Source: an uncultured Verrucomicrobiales bacterium (lineage in GTDB: Bacteria; Verrucomicrobiota; Verrucomicrobiia; Verrucomicrobiales; Akkermansiaceae). From it: DNA of 59,660 nucleotides. Positions 51,362 to 58,911 of the stretch are shown piece after piece. Where the stretch lies: positions 1 to 59,660 of the forward strand of contig CALFBI010000012.1 of NCBI GenBank assembly GCA_937951675.1, read 5' to 3'. The notes below the pieces were generated by a model, which made no database searches, was not told the origin of the DNA, and worked only from the letters and a program-made list of their open reading frames with translations. Made by a program: the position numbers and the translations under genes. Each line of letters starts with the position of its first letter. Position 1 is the stretch's first letter.

Positions 51362-52195
51362 TTAAATAAGGTGAATACCATCTGCTTTAATGGTAATGAT
51401 TCGGTCCTTATAAAGAGCACCAATGACTTGTTTGAAAGTTTTCTTACTCATGTCGAGCTCTTCCCGAATGTCTTCAGGCTTACTTTTGTCATTGAGAGGG
51501 AGAAAGCCACCTCCCTCGGCCAGTTTGAAAAGGATAAAATCCCTCGAATTCTCAACGCGTTTGTATCCTGGAGGTTTGAGGAGAAGATCGATTTTCTCAT
51601 CTTCTCGCACGGTGCCAATATACCCGGGCATTGTTTTACCAATCGCTAAGCCATTAGGCACTTCACTTCCGTAAATGAGACCGGTATGGGTGCCGTTAAT
51701 AATAGCGGTGTGACCAAGGTCCGTATGTTTCGCGACCATCAGGCTGACTTCTTCACCTTCTTTGAATTCATGAGGGACTTGGTCGAGATGACGATGAATA
51801 CGAGTCGTTGCGACCATTCGCTCACTGACCGGGTCGAGGTAAACGTAGACCATGACTCGTTGGCCCACATTAGGACGAAAACTTTGTTCTCGGAAGGGTA
51901 GGAGTAAGTCTTTTGGTAATCCCCAATCGAGAAAGGCTCCTACATTGTTAGTTCCGACGACTTTCAAATTGGCAAAGTTTCCGGCAGTCACATAAGGCTC
52001 TTCTTTGGTGGCGATGAGCCGGTCATCAGAGTCACGATAGACAAAGACATCGAGGATATCTCCGACCGCGCAACCTTCAGGAGTATCACGGCGAGGGAGC
52101 AGGAGGCTGACCCCTTCCTCTTCTTCGATCAGGAAGACTCCAATGCTGGAGAGTCGGTCAACTTGAAGAGTGTTTCTTTGCCCAATGTGTAACAT
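51362..52195 (-). CDS. CvfB-like S1 RNA-binding protein
   Basis: The ATG at 52195 (MLHIGQRNTLQVDRLSSIGV) gives 277 residues, the usual CvfB length; the frame extends 34 codons upstream into the neighbouring gene. It contains tandem S1-like folds (ADGDI-type: CAVGDILDVFVYRDSDDRLI, NNVGAFLDWGLPKDLLLPF, RVMVYVYLDPVSERMVATTR, and GHTAIINGTHTGLIYGSEV). A C-terminal winged helix follows (SKPEDIREELDMSKKTFKQV, the start of a helix-turn-helix). CvfB/YitL proteins bind RNA and affect virulence gene expression in Staphylococcus. The role here is unknown. Confidence 0.88.
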   Translation of the reverse strand: MLHIGQRNTLQVDRLSSIGVFLIEEEEGVSLLLPRRDTPEGCAVGDILDVFVYRDSDDRLIATKEEPYVTAGNFANLKVVGTNNVGAFLDWGLPKDLLLPFREQSFRPNVGQRVMVYVYLDPVSERMVATTRIHRHLDQVPHEFKEGEEVSLMVAKHTDLGHTAIINGTHTGLIYGSEVPNGLAIGKTMPGYIGTVREDEKIDLLLKPPGYKRVENSRDFILFKLAEGGGFLPLNDKSKPEDIREELDMSKKTFKQVIGALYKDRIITIKADGIHLI

Positions 52196-52251
52196 GCGGA
52201 AGTGATAGGCTCTCCAGCGGGAAAAGGCGAGTTTTAATGTGGTAAGAAGGC

Positions 52252-53145
52252 CTAAAGAGAAAGGGCTTTTAAGTGTGCAGGAGAGGTTCCACAGCATCCT
52301 CCTAGGATCGGAATTTGATGCTCTTCATGAAGTCGAAGCATGCTTCTAGTCCAGCTTTCAAGCGGATCGGATTCAGTGGCAGAGGATCCATCGAGAGTCG
52401 TGACATCTTTCGATGACGCATTGGCTTGGATCCCAATGAGACGACCTAAGGACTGCTTCGGGTAGGCATCTAGAATGAATTGGGGGTGGGTGCAGTTCAC
52501 ATAATAACCTGTTGGAGGAGCGACTTCATCGACTCGGGCCATCGCTTCAGGAAGAGGTGTTCCATCAAGGACGCATCCCCCAAGCCCTGTGACGAAGCTG
52601 ATGAGAAAGGGCTTGTGAGTCGTAGCCATTGCTTGAGCAATGCCGATCGCTTCTTTGACCGAGGGCAGGGTCTGAGCTTGCAGAAAATCGATCTGAGTCG
52701 AAGCGAGCTCATGAATTTGCGGGGAATGGAAGGCGTTAGCTTCTGCTGTGGATGGGGCTTGTTCAGGACGATAACAATCGTGTTGAGGACCGATAAGAGC
52801 CCCAACAAGAACGGGTTTTTGCGGGGTAGCTTCATCTCGGAGCTTAGTGAGAAAATGAACCGCATCAGTATTGATACCAGAAGGCACTTGAGCCGCTTTG
52901 ACTCTTTCTGAATCTAACCTCCAAGTGGGAGCGGTCAGCAGGAGAGGAAGCCGAGCTTCACCGGCGATGGTCATGTATTCACGATAAAAGCCAGCCATGA
53001 TCTCCCGCGCTTTTGGTGGGCCGTAAATGAGAGGCGTATTATAAAGGGAGGGGTGGAGCTCCACCTCAGGGTGACGTCGAAGACGCTCCGCGATCGCGCA
53101 CTCTGCAAGAATTTTGGGGTAGTGCTCGAGAAGGTCTAAAATCAC
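52252..53145 (-). CDS. homocysteine S-methyltransferase family protein
   Basis: The 297-residue product has the zinc-ligand cysteines of the homocysteine S-methyltransferase fold: a single Cys in YYVNCTHPQFILDAYP and the Cys pair in ILGGCCGTSPAHLKAL. The rest fits the TIM barrel (LLLTAPTWRLDSERVKAAQV, FLISFVTGLGGCVLDGT). MmuM-type enzymes use S-methylmethionine and MetH-type use methyl-B12; this protein has only the homocysteine module. It lacks the usual N-terminal DGGMGT segment and starts at LLEHYPKILAECAIAERLR, so it may be a diverged member. The stop is 57 bases before the CvfB gene start. Confidence 0.85.
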   Translation of the reverse strand: MILDLLEHYPKILAECAIAERLRRHPEVELHPSLYNTPLIYGPPKAREIMAGFYREYMTIAGEARLPLLLTAPTWRLDSERVKAAQVPSGINTDAVHFLTKLRDEATPQKPVLVGALIGPQHDCYRPEQAPSTAEANAFHSPQIHELASTQIDFLQAQTLPSVKEAIGIAQAMATTHKPFLISFVTGLGGCVLDGTPLPEAMARVDEVAPPTGYYVNCTHPQFILDAYPKQSLGRLIGIQANASSKDVTTLDGSSATESDPLESWTRSMLRLHEEHQIPILGGCCGTSPAHLKALSL

Positions 53146-53252
53146 GTTACAAAGATTAGGATGAAAAAGGCTTCTTGTCAGGTTCTAACGAAAAATTTTG
53201 TGGGGAGTTTTTGATCTCTAGAGAGCTCCTGTTTGATATTTAAAATAAGCAT

Positions 53253-54280
53253 ATGTTTCGTTATCAGAACATAAGATACGGGATTGAGACTTTTCTTACC
53301 AGCGAGACCAAAACAGAAGGTGCTCTGAGCCAAACTCTCATCCGCAGCTATGATGCGATCCTGCGTCCTGCCCAAGTCACCATCACCGAGGGAGGAAGAC
53401 TCAGCACCAGTGCAGCTACAATTATGACAATGCCGGCCGCCTCTCAACCGTGAGCAATGGCGATCAAGACACTTTTAATTATAGCTATCTTGCCAACAGC
53501 GGTAACTTGGTGAGCCAATGCACCACCGATCATGCTGGAAACAGTGTTTGCACCACCAATAACACTTATGAAACCACTCGTAACGTGCTCACCACCAAAT
53601 CGAATGAGGTTGCAAGCGGAGCGGTTTCCAGCTATACCTACGCGGTGAATCAATTAGGACAGCGCACTCAGGTCAGCCAATCAGGCTCGGCTTTTGCGAC
53701 TGCGCAGTCCATCGAGTGGGGATACGATCCACTCGGGCAAGTCACCGAAGCGGATCACAGCACCGATAACAGCCAAGATCGCAATTTTGGTTATGATCAG
53801 ATCGGAAACCGGATTACTTCTACCGAAGGAAGCAACCCAGCCCAGAACTACACCAGCAATGCCCTCAACCAATATGACAGCATCGACGGACAAGCACTCA
53901 GCTATGATCCAGATGGAAATCTTCTCAGCGACGGACAACGCACCTACACTTGGGATGGTGAACGATGCGAGCAAACGAGTATCGCAGACAGGGGCAAGGC
54001 GACGTGCCCGCAGGGGCAAAATGCGAAGAATGAAGCCATAGAAATTATAAAAACGGCGTTAGCTTCGGCCACTTTTCCAGATGGCTTATCGGAGGCTTTG
54101 ACAGTTGCTGAGAACTCAGGAAAATTTTGGAAACTGGTCCAATGTGAAAAATTAAAAAGATTGCTACTTGACGCGACTCTCAAATTAGCATTTGGAGAGA
54201 TTTCAATGGAGGTTCAGCAAAAAATAGAAAAAACATATCAAGATTGGTGCTGCACTCCGTCAACTAAATCCTCTAACTAA
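53253..54280 (+). pseudogene. Rhs/YD-repeat fragment, copy 1, with a frameshift and a replaced C-terminus
   Basis: Two frames encode one Rhs-like fragment. From 53253 the first reads YGIETFLTSETKTEGALSQT, then LIRSYDAILRPAQVTITEGG, and stops at about 53453. The homologous continuation (SYNYDNAGRLSTVSNGD, a YD repeat) is in the other frame from about 53412, so a small indel near 53410-53415 breaks the gene. From 53450 (GTG) 276 residues are open. They include NQLGQRTQVSQSGSAFATAQ, WGYDPLGQVTEADHS, FGYDQIGNRIT and YTWDGERCEQ. Right after the shared CPQGQNAKNE the copy jumps to 79 residues (AIEIIKTALASATFPDGL and following) unlike any other copy, so about 175 residues of Rhs core are missing. 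The partner lipoprotein gene starts on the next base. The 107 bases before 53253 hold nothing recognised. Confidence 0.8.
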
Positions 54281-54667
54281 ATGAAAGGTATATTTCTGTT
54301 TGCTTATTTGTTTGTTTGTTTTTCTTGCCAGGATAAATCTAATCTCAAAATAATGAGTAAGGTTGATAGAGGCAGTAAGGCTGATAGAAAAGATTTTGAA
54401 TATCGGCTGGAAGATAATGTTTCGGCTTATATTATGGAAATGAAAGACGGCCTAGCTATCACTGGTGAAGAATGTGGGCTTGGTGAAGCTTGTGTTTTGG
54501 TTGATGAAAGTGGAGTAAAATATGTGAGTTTTTATGATTTTTCTGATCATGACGAAAAAAGTTTTGAGGGTTTTTATACCACTAAAGAAGAACCAAATAA
54601 AATGGTTCGATTTAAAGGGCTGAAAAATGTAGTTATTTTCAAAAAAGGCACAGTAATATCTAAATAG
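54281..54667 (+). CDS. small lipoprotein-like partner of Rhs copy 1
   Basis: The ATG follows the stop of copy 1 without a gap (TAA ATG), so translation is probably coupled. The 128-residue product has a lipoprotein signal (MKGIFLFAYLFVCFSC, with Cys at the lipobox) and a mature part of about 110 acidic and aromatic residues (EYRLEDNVSAYIMEMKDGLA, DESGVKYVSFYDFSDHDEKS). The base composition is AT-rich compared with the Rhs core. Not recognised. By position it is a candidate immunity protein for the copy 1 tip. Its last codon and stop (AAA TAG) are the first six bases of the boundary element. Confidence 0.65.
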   Translation: MKGIFLFAYLFVCFSCQDKSNLKIMSKVDRGSKADRKDFEYRLEDNVSAYIMEMKDGLAITGEECGLGEACVLVDESGVKYVSFYDFSDHDEKSFEGFYTTKEEPNKMVRFKGLKNVVIFKKGTVISK

Positions 54668-54721
54668 CTGCAGCCAACAGCACGAGCCAAATTGGGGTTA
54701 GTCCGCGCACCGCAACATTTT
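54662..54721 (+). repeat. boundary element A (parts 1 and 2)
   Basis: Part 1 at 54662-54681 is AAATAGCTGCAGCCAACAGC. Part 2 at 54690-54721 begins AATTGGGGTTAGTCC and ends CAACATTTT. The parts are 8 bases apart. The same two parts recur at the right ends of the partner genes of copies 2 and 3. After A no Rhs core follows directly. The next 150 bases (54722-54857) show only AT-rich debris before another part 2 at 54874, so a cassette may have been lost here. Confidence 0.75.
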
Positions 54722-54857
54722 AAGAGGGAGCATCAAATGGAATGATTTTGCCAGTGGAACAGTAATTAGAAAGGGGTAGACGCTTTATTAGAAAAGAAGA
54801 GTGTTAATTTTCAAAAATATGCGGATAAAGTATGTGGATTATAAAGTTTTTTTATGA

Positions 54858-56540
54858 GTGATAGAGGGAAGGAAATCGGGGTCAGTCCGCGCATCGCAAT
54901 ATTTTGAGACCACCTGCAATGTCCTTACCACCAAATCAAATGAGGTTGCATCGGGAGCGGTTTCGAGTTATACCTACGCGGTGAATCAATTAGGACAGCG
55001 CACTCAAGTCAGCCAAGCCGGTTCGGCTTTTGCGACTGCGCAGTCGATTGAATGGGGATATGATCCACTCGGGCAAGTCACCGAAGCCGATCATAGCACT
55101 GACAACAGCCAAGATCGCAATTTCGGCTACGACCAGATCGGAAACCGGATCACCGCCACCGAAGGAAGCAACCCAGCCCAGAACTATACTAGAAATGCCC
55201 TCAACCAATACGATAGCATTGACGGACAAGCTCTCAGTTACGGTCCAGATGGAAATCTTCTCAGCGACGGACAGCGAACCTACACCTGGGATGGAGAACG
55301 ATGCGAGCAAGCGAGTATCGTAGACAGGAGCAAAGCGACGTGCCCGCAGGGGCAAAATACGAAAAATGAGTCTTTTGATCAAAATAGACTGCTGAGCACC
55401 ACTGAAGCGTCAAACAGTGCGACCGCTCAATACGAATACGACTACCTCAGTCGCCGGGTGAAAAAAGCCGAAGGAGCGAATACAGCGACCTATCTTTACG
55501 AAGGGTGGAACCCGGTGCTCCAAACCAAAAACGGAACTGAGCAAACCCGTTACAGCTGGGGAATGGACTTAAGCGGAAGCATGCAAGGCGCTGGTGGAGT
55601 AGGAGGCTTACTCGCCGTTCATAAATCAACGGGACTCAGTGGCTACCCAACCTACGACGGAAATGGGAATGTGAGCGAATACCTCGATGCTGCTGGAACA
55701 ACCATCGCGCATTACGAATACGACGCGTTTGGGAAAACGACCGTTAAAATCGGAACCCAAGCAGATAACTTTGAACACCGTTTCTCAACCAAGCTAATCG
55801 AGAGTGAAAGTGGTCTTTATTATTACGGCTATCGTTACTATGATCCAGCGACGGGCAGATGGCCAAGTAGAGACCCGATAGAAGAGCAAGGGGGAATCAA
55901 CCTCTACGGAATGGTCGGGAATAACCTGTTGGATAAATGGGATTATTTGGGCTTACAAGCAGGCATTGGTAAGCCGGATTGGTTCAGGGATTATGACTTA
56001 GCAACTAAAAATGCTGAAAAGGAGTCCAGCAAGGCTTCTCGAGGCTGCCCTTGCATAGGGTATAAGATAACGGTTGAAAGCCAAGCTGGAGGGGCTCGAG
56101 TAATGCTGCCTTTTGTTAGTAAGACGATGAGTTCTGATATTACAGGAGGGACAAGTATGCCCATTACTTCTGGACATCAAAAACCGTTGATTCCAAGGGC
56201 TCAATTATGGTGGAAATCTAACAAATCTTGTAAATGTAAAAAAACCAATAAACAAGCAAGATTAACTGTAGAAATAATAAAAGATAGTGGTAAATCTTCA
56301 GCTTCGCCTCCACAAAGCATATTTATGATATATAGTCCACACGGGACCGGTGGTTATGCTCCAGGCTCGGTTTCTCTTAGGGTTGCGGGAGGGTTAGCTC
56401 CACCCACTGATCCATCAGATCAAATTGGTAATAAAATGAAAATAGAAATAAGGCATAAAGGCCGAGTTTGTTTGTCTAAAATTTATGATATGGTGGATGC
56501 CGGAGGAAAAACGAATAAGGTTCCTGGTTTTTCATTTTAA
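54858..56540 (+). CDS. Rhs/YD-repeat C-terminal cassette, copy 2
   Basis: The 560-residue frame starts at a GTG at 54858 and reads through part 2 of the boundary element before joining the Rhs core (FETTCNVLTTKSNEVASGAV). The core runs through several YD motifs (WGYDPLGQVTEADHS, YTWDGERCEQ, LSTTEASNSATAQYEYDYLS, YDGNGNVSEYLD) to the Rhs-associated core end YYYGYRYYDPATGRWPSRDP and NLYGMVGNNLLDKWDYLGL. A unique 190-residue tip follows (QAGIGKPDWFRDYDLATKNA ... TNKVPGFSF) with two small Cys clusters (CPC, CKCKK). No signal peptide or N-terminal domain is present, so this is an orphan C-terminal module. The tip function is not recognised. Confidence 0.75.
   Translation: MIEGRKSGSVRASQYFETTCNVLTTKSNEVASGAVSSYTYAVNQLGQRTQVSQAGSAFATAQSIEWGYDPLGQVTEADHSTDNSQDRNFGYDQIGNRITATEGSNPAQNYTRNALNQYDSIDGQALSYGPDGNLLSDGQRTYTWDGERCEQASIVDRSKATCPQGQNTKNESFDQNRLLSTTEASNSATAQYEYDYLSRRVKKAEGANTATYLYEGWNPVLQTKNGTEQTRYSWGMDLSGSMQGAGGVGGLLAVHKSTGLSGYPTYDGNGNVSEYLDAAGTTIAHYEYDAFGKTTVKIGTQADNFEHRFSTKLIESESGLYYYGYRYYDPATGRWPSRDPIEEQGGINLYGMVGNNLLDKWDYLGLQAGIGKPDWFRDYDLATKNAEKESSKASRGCPCIGYKITVESQAGGARVMLPFVSKTMSSDITGGTSMPITSGHQKPLIPRAQLWWKSNKSCKCKKTNKQARLTVEIIKDSGKSSASPPQSIFMIYSPHGTGGYAPGSVSLRVAGGLAPPTDPSDQIGNKMKIEIRHKGRVCLSKIYDMVDAGGKTNKVPGFSF
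54874..54905 (+). repeat. boundary element B (part 2 only)
   Basis: AATCGGGGTCAGTCC followed by GCGCATCGCAATATTTT matches part 2 of the other elements at most positions. It lies inside the copy 2 reading frame, with codon boundaries one position off from those of copies 3 and 4. That shows the DNA sequence and not the peptide is shared. No part 1 precedes it. Confidence 0.7.
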
Positions 56541-56554
56541 TTATTTATACAATT

Positions 56555-56800
56555 ATGATTTTAAAAGCAATTTTATCAATATCATCAGCTGGATTTGCTG
56601 TAAGTTTTATTAATTATTTTTACCATATACATTTAAATTCCATAGAAATCATGAAAGGAGTTTCCCCAGATGTATATATATATCATGAGAAGCTCAGTGA
56701 AAGTTCTTTGGCTGTTATCATTTCATTTGTGATTTTATGTATTTCTTTTTGTATAGCAATAATTCGCAGGAGAAATAGCAACGAAATAGCAACGAAATAG
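56555..56800 (+). CDS. small two-segment membrane protein, partner of Rhs copy 2
   Basis: The 81-residue product has two predicted membrane segments (ILKAILSISSAGFAVSFI, residues 2-19; SLAVIISFVILCISFCIAII, residues 50-69) and a short loop. It starts 14 bases after the copy 2 stop and is AT-rich. It resembles no other partner gene. By position it is a candidate immunity protein, and the membrane location suggests protection at the inner membrane. The last codons lie in a tandem repeat and the stop (AAA TAG) belongs to boundary element C. Confidence 0.55.
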   Translation: MILKAILSISSAGFAVSFINYFYHIHLNSIEIMKGVSPDVYIYHEKLSESSLAVIISFVILCISFCIAIIRRRNSNEIATK

Positions 56801-56804
56801 CAGC
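56772..56804 (+). repeat. 11-base tandem repeat at the end of the partner gene
   Basis: GAAATAGCAAC occurs twice in a row (56772-56782 and 56783-56793), followed by GAAATAGCAGC, which is the start of boundary part 1. The start of the element has apparently been duplicated, and this lengthens the reading frame by a few codons. Confidence 0.8.
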
Positions 56805-56814
56805 AGCCAACAGC
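56795..56814 (+). repeat. boundary element C, part 1
   Basis: AAATAGCAGCAGCCAACAGC at 56795-56814, followed by ATTGAACGTG. Element D has GTTGAGCGCG at the same place, so similarity extends about 10 bases beyond part 1. Part 2 of this element is separated from it by an insertion and sits at 57135. Confidence 0.8.
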
Positions 56815-57134
56815 ATTGAACGTGCCAACCTGTTTAAAGAGCGTAGTTGAGTTGAGCTTCTTGATCTGCAAGAGCCTTCTCATAGATAGGGCAATATAAA
56901 GGGACGGCAATCAACGGTGTCCAAAGTAGACTCTTGTTTAGACTCTTTTTAATCGGCTGTTTTACTCTCATTCAGCCTGTGGAACGTCCTTTCTTGAAGG
57001 GTGACTTAAAGTCGATTTTTCTTTTTAACGAGAGCTGAAAACCTTTGAAATAGCTTGACGAGGAAGCCTAGAATTTTTTTCGAAAATTCATGAGCCCTTC
57101 ACCCGATCAGTCCTCCTTTTTCCAAAGGTTTCTT
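56815..57134. other. 320-base segment between the two halves of boundary element C
   Basis: In elements A and D only 8-14 bases separate parts 1 and 2; here there are 320. The minus strand of about 56850-56960 can be read as the end of a protein (TPLIAVPLYCPIYEKALADQ and on), which might be a gene remnant, but nothing was identified. The plus-strand frame of copy 3 begins inside it at 57090. The segment is AT-rich. Confidence 0.4.
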
Positions 57135-58391
57135 AATTGGGGTCAGTCCTCACACGGCAACATTTTTGGAATACGCACCACCAAATCAAATGAGGTTGCA
57201 TCGGGAGCGGTTTCGAGTTATACCTACGCTGTGAATCAATTAGGACAGCGCACTCAGGTCAGCCAAGCCGGCTCGGCTTTTGCCACTGCGCAGTCGATTG
57301 AATGGGGATATGATCCCCTCGGGCAAGTCACCGAAGCGGATCACAGCGCCGACAATAGCCAAGATCGCAATTTTGGCTACGACCAGATCGGAAATCGAAT
57401 CACCGCCACCGAAGGAAGTAACGCAGCGCAGAACTACACCAGCAATGCTCTCAACCAATACGACAGCATCGACGGTCAAGCGCTCAGCTACGATCCGGAT
57501 GGGAACCTCCTCAGCGACGGACAACGCACCTACACTTGGGACGGTGAACGATGCGAGCAAACGAGTATCGTAGACAGGAGCAAGGCGACGTGCCCGAAGG
57601 GGCAAAATGCGAAGAATGAGTCTTTTGATCAAAATAGACTTCTAAGCACCACTGAAGCCTCAAACAGTGCGACGGCTCAATATGAATACGACTACCTGAG
57701 CCGCCGAGTGAAGAAAGCCGAAGGAGGCGACACTACCACCTACCTCTACGAAGGGTGGAATCCAGTGCTTCAAACCAAGAATGGCACCGAGCAAACCCGC
57801 TATAGCTGGGGAATGGACCTCAGCGGCAGCATGCAAGGAGCAGGCGGCGTAGGAGGATTACTCTCGGTTCATAAATCAACCGGACTCAGCGGCTACCCGA
57901 CTTACGATGGAAATGGGAACGTGAGCGAATACCTCGACACTTCTGGAGCAACGATTGCGCATTACGAATACGACGCCTTCGGGAAAACAATCGTCAAAAC
58001 CGGAACCCAAACAGACAACTTCGAACACCGCTTCTCAACCAAACCAATCGAGAGTGAAAGTGGGCTCTGCTACTACGGATACCGTTACTATGATCCGCAA
58101 ACTGGTCGCTGGCCATCTAGAGACCCCATCGGGGAAAAGGGGGGATATAATTTATATGGAATGGTGAGGAATAGTCTAGCCAATCAATTAGATGTGATAG
58201 GGTTGAAAAATCGATGTTGTGTGTTTTATGATAAAGACAAAAACTCAGCAGCTGTGTATATTGGTGATATTGGTAGTAATGATCCGAATGCTATTGGTCA
58301 AAGGTGTTCAAAAGTTAACCCTGACCCTAGGAGGTATGCATTATTATGTGTTATCGAAGTTTTAGGTCGCAAAGAATGTGAAGGAAGTTAA
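57090..58391 (+). CDS. Rhs/YD-repeat C-terminal cassette, copy 3
   Basis: The 433-residue frame begins at an ATG at 57090, crosses part 2 of the boundary element as NWGQSSHGNIFGIRTTKSN, and then follows the same core as copy 2 with few differences (SADNSQ and NAAQ variants shared with copy 4). It ends with the Rhs-associated core YYGYRYYDPQTGRWPSRDPI and NLYGMVRNSLANQLDVIGL. The unique tip is short, about 62 residues (KNRCCVFYDKDKNSAAVYIG, ... GRKECEGS), with five cysteines. No N-terminal Rhs part exists here. The partner gene starts at the second base after the stop. The tip function is not recognised. Confidence 0.75.
   Translation: MSPSPDQSSFFQRFLNWGQSSHGNIFGIRTTKSNEVASGAVSSYTYAVNQLGQRTQVSQAGSAFATAQSIEWGYDPLGQVTEADHSADNSQDRNFGYDQIGNRITATEGSNAAQNYTSNALNQYDSIDGQALSYDPDGNLLSDGQRTYTWDGERCEQTSIVDRSKATCPKGQNAKNESFDQNRLLSTTEASNSATAQYEYDYLSRRVKKAEGGDTTTYLYEGWNPVLQTKNGTEQTRYSWGMDLSGSMQGAGGVGGLLSVHKSTGLSGYPTYDGNGNVSEYLDTSGATIAHYEYDAFGKTIVKTGTQTDNFEHRFSTKPIESESGLCYYGYRYYDPQTGRWPSRDPIGEKGGYNLYGMVRNSLANQLDVIGLKNRCCVFYDKDKNSAAVYIGDIGSNDPNAIGQRCSKVNPDPRRYALLCVIEVLGRKECEGS
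57135..57166 (+). repeat. boundary element C, part 2
   Basis: AATTGGGGTCAGTCC followed by TCACACGGCAACATTTT. The next bases, TGGAATACGCACCACCAAATC, join it to the Rhs core; element D has the identical junction. Confidence 0.8.
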
Positions 58392-58392
58392 T

Positions 58393-58818
58393 ATGTTTTA
58401 TCTAAAGTCAATATTAGTATTAATATTTTTGTTTTTTCTAGCTAACTGTAGGTCTAGTCTTTTCCCAGAAAAATCAATAATAAACTGCGAGTTAGGTTCT
58501 CTCATTATCAAGAGTAGTGAATCTATATCTGAATATAGGTTAAAGTTAGGAAAGTATCATAGAGTTTATCGTGACAATAGTGTTGAAGAAGAGAGGCTTG
58601 TTTCGAGTGTTTTTGAAGGGGAGAAAAACTTTATGTATTTGATAAAGCGAACGCCTGCATCAGTAGCGCAAATATCTAAAAAAGAACGTGAGGCTCTTAG
58701 AGGCTTTCTAGAAGGTGCGAGAGTGCCAACAATTGTAATTGATTGCTTTTCTGTAGAAGATAAAGAAATTATTATTTTTCTTCAATTAGATGAGAAGCTA
58801 AATCTCACTCAGTATTAA
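58393..58818 (+). CDS. small lipoprotein-like partner of Rhs copy 3
   Basis: I take the ATG at 58393 (MFYLKSILVLIFLFFLANCR) because AAGGAAG lies 5 bases before it and the lipobox LANC follows; an upstream in-frame GTG at 58378 is inside copy 3. The product has 141 residues with a lipoprotein signal and a mature domain (EYRLKLGKYHRVYRDNSVEE, MYLIKRTPASVAQISKKERE, IIIFLQLDEKLNLTQY). It is AT-rich and unlike the copy 1 partner. Candidate immunity protein by position, acting at the periplasmic membrane face. Confidence 0.65.
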   Translation: MFYLKSILVLIFLFFLANCRSSLFPEKSIINCELGSLIIKSSESISEYRLKLGKYHRVYRDNSVEEERLVSSVFEGEKNFMYLIKRTPASVAQISKKEREALRGFLEGARVPTIVIDCFSVEDKEIIIFLQLDEKLNLTQY

Positions 58819-58844
58819 AAAGTCGCTGAAAATGCTTGGGTGTA

Positions 58845-58910
58845 AAATAGCAGCAGCCAATAGCGTTGAGCGCGAAGTAATTGGGGTCGGTCCTCGCGAT
58901 GCAACATTTT
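58845..58910 (+). repeat. boundary element D (parts 1 and 2)
   Basis: Part 1 at 58845-58864 (AAATAGCAGCAGCCAATAGC), a 14-base spacer (GTTGAGCGCGAAGT), and part 2 at 58879-58910 beginning AATTGGGGTCGGTCC and ending CAACATTTT. It follows the stop of the copy 3 partner by 26 bases and leads straight into copy 4. This is the cleanest example of the element. Confidence 0.8.
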
Positions 58911-58911
58911 T

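Noticed and set aside
52196-52297. Longer CvfB-like frame reaching into the methyltransferase gene
   Set aside because: Overlap of the upstream gene and loss of the usual CvfB start; MLHIGQ at 52195 is the normal beginning.
53681-54019. Long minus-strand frames within the Rhs copies (also at 54990-55382, 57240-57632, 58984-59280)
   Set aside because: They recur because the core itself recurs. They are antisense shadows of the YD-repeat coding sequence without family resemblance.
56683-56910. 75-residue minus-strand frame over the copy 2 partner gene and boundary element
   Set aside because: It is antisense to the partner gene and crosses the repeat; no start context or family match.
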